64,000 bases of DNA, from positions 62,001-126,000 of the forward strand of contig VTFK01000097.1 of the NCBI GenBank assembly GCA_009617715.1. The letters run 5' to 3'. The notes below the pieces were generated by a model that did no database searches, was not told the origin of the DNA, and was given only the letters and a program-made list of their open reading frames with translations. Each line of letters starts with the position of its first letter. The stretch's first letter is position 1. Below, piece by piece: positions 61,076-64,000 of the stretch. The translations under genes and the position numbers were made by a program. This stretch comes from Plectrocnemia conspersa. Taxonomy: Eukaryota > Arthropoda > Insecta > Trichoptera > Polycentropodidae.

Positions 61076-62874
61076 AAATGTCAACGGTGACCCGTTTGAA
61101 AACAACTTTTGTCTATGGCACGCCCCACATGACAAATACGATTCGAATCAAGGTTAACGAGTAATTTGAATTTAACTAGTGAGAAACACAAATTGCAAAT
61201 TAGACATTATGACAATCAAAATTCTATATAATCTTAATTATCTTCGTTACAATGAATGGATATATTTCAAATATTTTACTTTGTTCGGTATTACCCCACA
61301 TTAAATATAACTAATTAAATAGATTTAACAAAAAAATAATTTTGATAACTAATATGCAATAATTAAATTTCAAAAGTAAAATTTACCAAAAGAAAGACAA
61401 AAATATAATTGATGTAATATTTAAAAGTGAGTTATGTTTTAAAAAAAATTGCAACATTTTATAATTTTTAAGGCCAACACCTAATTATTAGTTACTTTCA
61501 TATTTTGCTAGTCCTTTGTTTTGCTTCTCGAACACAAGATAGTTATTTCTTCAACTCCTCTGTAATAACTGGCTAGAAAATACTATGGTAAAATTTTCTC
61601 TTATAAAGAACTAAAATAATTAGGCAAATTTTTATTTGTAAAAATGTAATATTTTATTTTTTACTTATAAATAATGTCACATTATTTTGCATATTTTTAT
61701 CTGTTTTCGTCGTTTTATATCCACACAAAATCTTTGGTATTCATATTTTAATAACATTAAACTTTTACCCCCCTTTTCCACAATAATAACCTTTTTATTC
61801 TTGATTTAACCATTGTATCTTAATTTTTAAAATAACTTAAAATATTTGGATATTATATTGTCTATAGAAAAAAATTTAGCCTTGATTTGGAAGCAGTTAT
61901 GAATGATGTATGCATTACATCTCATACTTACAACATTTATTCGCAAATATATTTTTAAATCCAAGTACATGATGTTAAATTATTTGCGCTTTACATCTCT
62001 AAAATTATTGTTGCAAAATCCCGATATTTTTTTATGACTGGCAAAATATTTTTACTCCAAGCTCCTTAAGCTTATCTTCAATTTCTTTTGAAATAAGGTT
62101 TCAGCACATTTTTATTTATTTTCTTTAAAAAGTGCTTGATGTAAGAGTTTAAATTTGTTTTTTAACGTTTAAAAACTCCAATTTAAAAACCCTCAATATT
62201 ATTTTATAAAAGCAATCAGAACTTTTGAAGCTAATTTTATAAGCTACAATGTAAAACTTTAAAGTAACTTTTTGCCACTAACTGAAAGCCCATTCTTACT
62301 TTTTAAAAAATAAACAATTTTGAATAACCAGTCAATGCAGCTGTCAGTGAAATCCTTGCACGAGACACTAAAAACTCAATAGAACATTGTTCACATTTTA
62401 GGTGATCAACTAATTTACACAAAATTTTCAAAAAGGTAAATGTACATTATTAAATTTAACCTGTAGAGCATGTGGCTTCACAATTCACGTTTGTTATTTA
62501 TTTATCAGTTTTTATAGAATCGTACGTGATGCATGGCGTTGCGATTCAATTTGTCAGTCATGGGGCTACAAACCGTTGACTTACCTTTTTATTATTATTA
62601 GCAGCACTAAAATATACAATACGTTACCTTTCATCAGCCACAAATCATTGAAAACTAGAAATAATACGCCACAAAAATCTTAAACAACATCTTTTATGCA
62701 CTATCTGGCAATAATTGATATGACAATATCAAAAATACACAACATGGCTCATGCACAAGTAGTAATTCACATCATTAGCCATCCCTATCGGACGTAGTGA
62801 TGTCATCTTTCCATTTAAAAAATATATAAATTTTAAACAGCCAATGCTACAAGCACAAATGATCACCAAACAAC
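61076..62874. other. AT-rich non-coding stretch
   Basis: No gene, RNA or repeat that I can support. Confidence 0.4.
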
Positions 62875-62882
62875 CCCCCCCC

Positions 62883-63145
62883 CAGTGGCGTAGCTATGGG
62901 GGGCGGAGGGGGCTGGCCGCCCCGGGCGGCACTTGCTTGGGGGCGGCATATTCGCGATGGGATCGTCTAGTGTGGTTCTTAACCCTGAATGCACTAAAAC
63001 ATATATAAATCCACGAATAACAAAAACTTAATTTTAACCAATTTATTATTTTAGGAAATGCTGATTTTATGACCCTGCAAAAAATGTATGGGGGGGGCAA
63101 TTTTAAGAATCGTCCTGGGCACTACATAATCTAGCTACGCCACTG
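62883..63145. mobile_element. hAT MITE, 263 bp
   Basis: Terminal inverted repeats cagtggcgtagctat... (left) and ...tagctacgccactg (right), at least 11 bp perfect after allowing one offset. Flanked by runs of C that contain identical 8-mers (62875-62882 and 63146-63153), consistent with an 8-bp hAT target duplication, although C runs make this ambiguous. It shares CAGTGGCGTA with the autonomous-type element at 36610. Inside: a gggggcgg-rich left part, no coding capacity. Confidence 0.8.
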
Positions 63146-63384
63146 CCCCCCCCCCACACATCTTCGACATTGGTATAAATTTAGTAAATACACATAAAAT
63201 AACACTAACAAAATCACTATAGGTTGGTAAGTTGGTATATATAATATTTTAGTTCGATAATGCAATACGAACTTTAAAGCAAAACATTTATTCTCATAAA
63301 AATGAGTTTAAAATTATACACAAATTGGATACTGCAAAAGATTTTGTTAAAATTAATTATGATTACGTGATTGTTATTTTAAGA

Positions 63385-63440
63385 ACGGAATAGATCTCAG
63401 ACTAGTAACTCTGAGGTTGCGGCTTCGAGCCCCGTAGCGT
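63385..63440 (+). repeat. tRNA-like 3' half, SINE head or tRNA relic
   Basis: tcagactagtaactctga can form an anticodon-type arm with a tRNA-Thr(AGT)-like loop, followed by ggttgcggcttcgagccccg, a B-box-like T arm. The acceptor stem and D arm are not convincing, so it is not called as a functional tRNA. Confidence 0.3.
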
Positions 63441-63500
63441 CACTCAAATTTTAATTTATTATAAAAAATGCAATCTTATTAAAAAAAACAGTTCCAGCTG

Positions 63501-63573
63501 CAGTGACATCTATTGGTTATAAATTATATTACAAGTAATAATTTATAATTATTAAAAAATGTAGATGTCACTG
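63501..63573. repeat. 73-bp inverted repeat
   Basis: Perfect 12-bp arms cagtgacatcta (63501-63512) and tagatgtcactg (63562-63573), with further partial pairing of taaattat-type words inside. Probably a tiny MITE or foldback relic. Confidence 0.75.
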
Positions 63574-63592
63574 ATTCCCAGACTTTCAGTCT

Positions 63593-63866
63593 GGTGGTTA
63601 ATACTTATTTGGCGAGGGGATGGTGACGGGTGACAATTAGACACAGATTAAGTCGCTGCAGTAATGTTTTATTGCGATAATAAGTTGTTTACATAGTAAA
63701 ATATAATATACGACGGTCGCCAGGCGAGAGAAAAACCGTCAAGCCAGTGCTACTAGAGTGCCGCCAAGTTTTGGCCATAATACCTATCTATATATAAATA
63801 TAAATAGGCCCCCATACTTACTTGTTGTAACGCATTGTGCTTACGCTTGAGTCGGCCTCATAACAT
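63593..63866 (-). mobile_element. LTR-like sequence related to the modules inside the satellite
   Basis: 63610-63775 shares tgacgggtgacaatta, acacagatt, gctgcagtaat, ttttatt, aagttgtttaca, cgccaggcga, acagtcaagcc-like and ttttggccataa, in order, with the modules at 26.2 and 29.2 kb. On the minus strand it would start TGTTATGAGGCCGAC, carry a TATA-type stretch (about 63785-63805), then AATAAA before CATTACTGCAGCG, as expected for U3-R-U5 of an LTR. No internal retrotransposon region is visible in the window. Confidence 0.5.
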
Positions 63867-63894
63867 TAAATAAATTTAATGTTATGAGGCCGAC
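63851..63894. repeat. 44-bp palindrome joining two identical element ends
   Basis: 21-bp perfect arms beginning gtcggcctcataac, with a 2-nt centre (63872-63873). Both arms read outward as tgttatgaggccgac, so two copies of the same terminus face each other. Confidence 0.92.
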
Positions 63895-64000
63895 GGACAA
63901 AGAGCCGCCGGCCGTCGTACTTTCGTCGAAGTTGCTAAACGAGTGTTTTGCTCTTGCCGCCGTTATGTGAAGTAGTGCTGCCAGTGTGCCATCTAGCTCG
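63895..64000. other. GC-richer sequence at the window edge
   Basis: GC-rich relative to the window and without an open frame of note. It probably belongs to the element whose end lies in the palindrome and continues beyond the window. Confidence 0.35.

Noticed and set aside
62894..63100. 68-codon minus-strand open frame
   Set aside because: Lies entirely inside the hAT MITE and has no transposase similarity.
63385..63440. Functional tRNA gene
   Set aside because: Only an anticodon-like arm and a T-arm-like B box are present; acceptor stem and D arm do not pair.

Overview
This is a eukaryotic, very AT-rich nuclear window, almost certainly from an insect. The pointers are the spliced insect-type LGR receptor, the transposon families (hAT/ZMYM-like, Tc1/mariner, Jockey-type and other LINEs, a tRNA-derived SINE) and short introns with canonical GT/AG ends. 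Real coding sequence is sparse. I can support three genes: the last two exons of a leucine-rich-repeat GPCR (931-2851, +), best matched to the bursicon receptor rickets/LGR2; two phase-compatible exons of an unrecognised small acidic/basic protein (8000-8116 and 6267-6569, -), tail-to-tail with the receptor; and a two-cistron exon (57446-58138, +) holding two unrecognised small proteins, each with one predicted membrane segment, only 12 nt apart.

Layout. 1-8.1 kb: receptor 3' end and the convergent small gene, with two adjacent near-perfect palindromes between them. 8.1-17.7 kb: non-coding AT-rich DNA with LINE fragments, a 194-bp tandem duplication, a dispersed repeat also found at 40.7 kb, and several short exon-like islands. 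17.7-30.15 kb: a tandem satellite with a monomer of about 158-161 bp. It shows a monomer-subfamily switch near 20.1 kb, a degraded homopolymer-rich zone at 22.6-23.3 kb, and two copies of a 1.25-kb non-satellite block. That block contains GC-rich modules that recur at the right edge of the window (63.6 kb) and look like LTR R/U5 pieces read on the minus strand. 30.1-48 kb: non-coding DNA, a complete but frameshifted hAT element (36610-39454) with a perfect 8-bp target duplication, hAT and mariner relics, and a long TA microsatellite. 48-57 kb: a 3'-truncated-type LINE with its terminal hairpin and TAAA tail, two head-to-head SINE copies and a small non-autonomous hAT. 57-64 kb: the two-cistron gene, one candidate 5' exon, a 263-bp hAT MITE, and an LTR-like end fused to a 44-bp palindrome.

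The genes do not form a pathway; this is a gene-poor, repeat-dominated chromosomal stretch. The most interesting items are the two-cistron small-protein gene, the satellite whose interruptions share one monomer breakpoint, the LTR-like modules embedded in the satellite, and two distant clusters of related 16-17-bp degenerate repeats. All identifications are from reading the sequence; no database search was possible.
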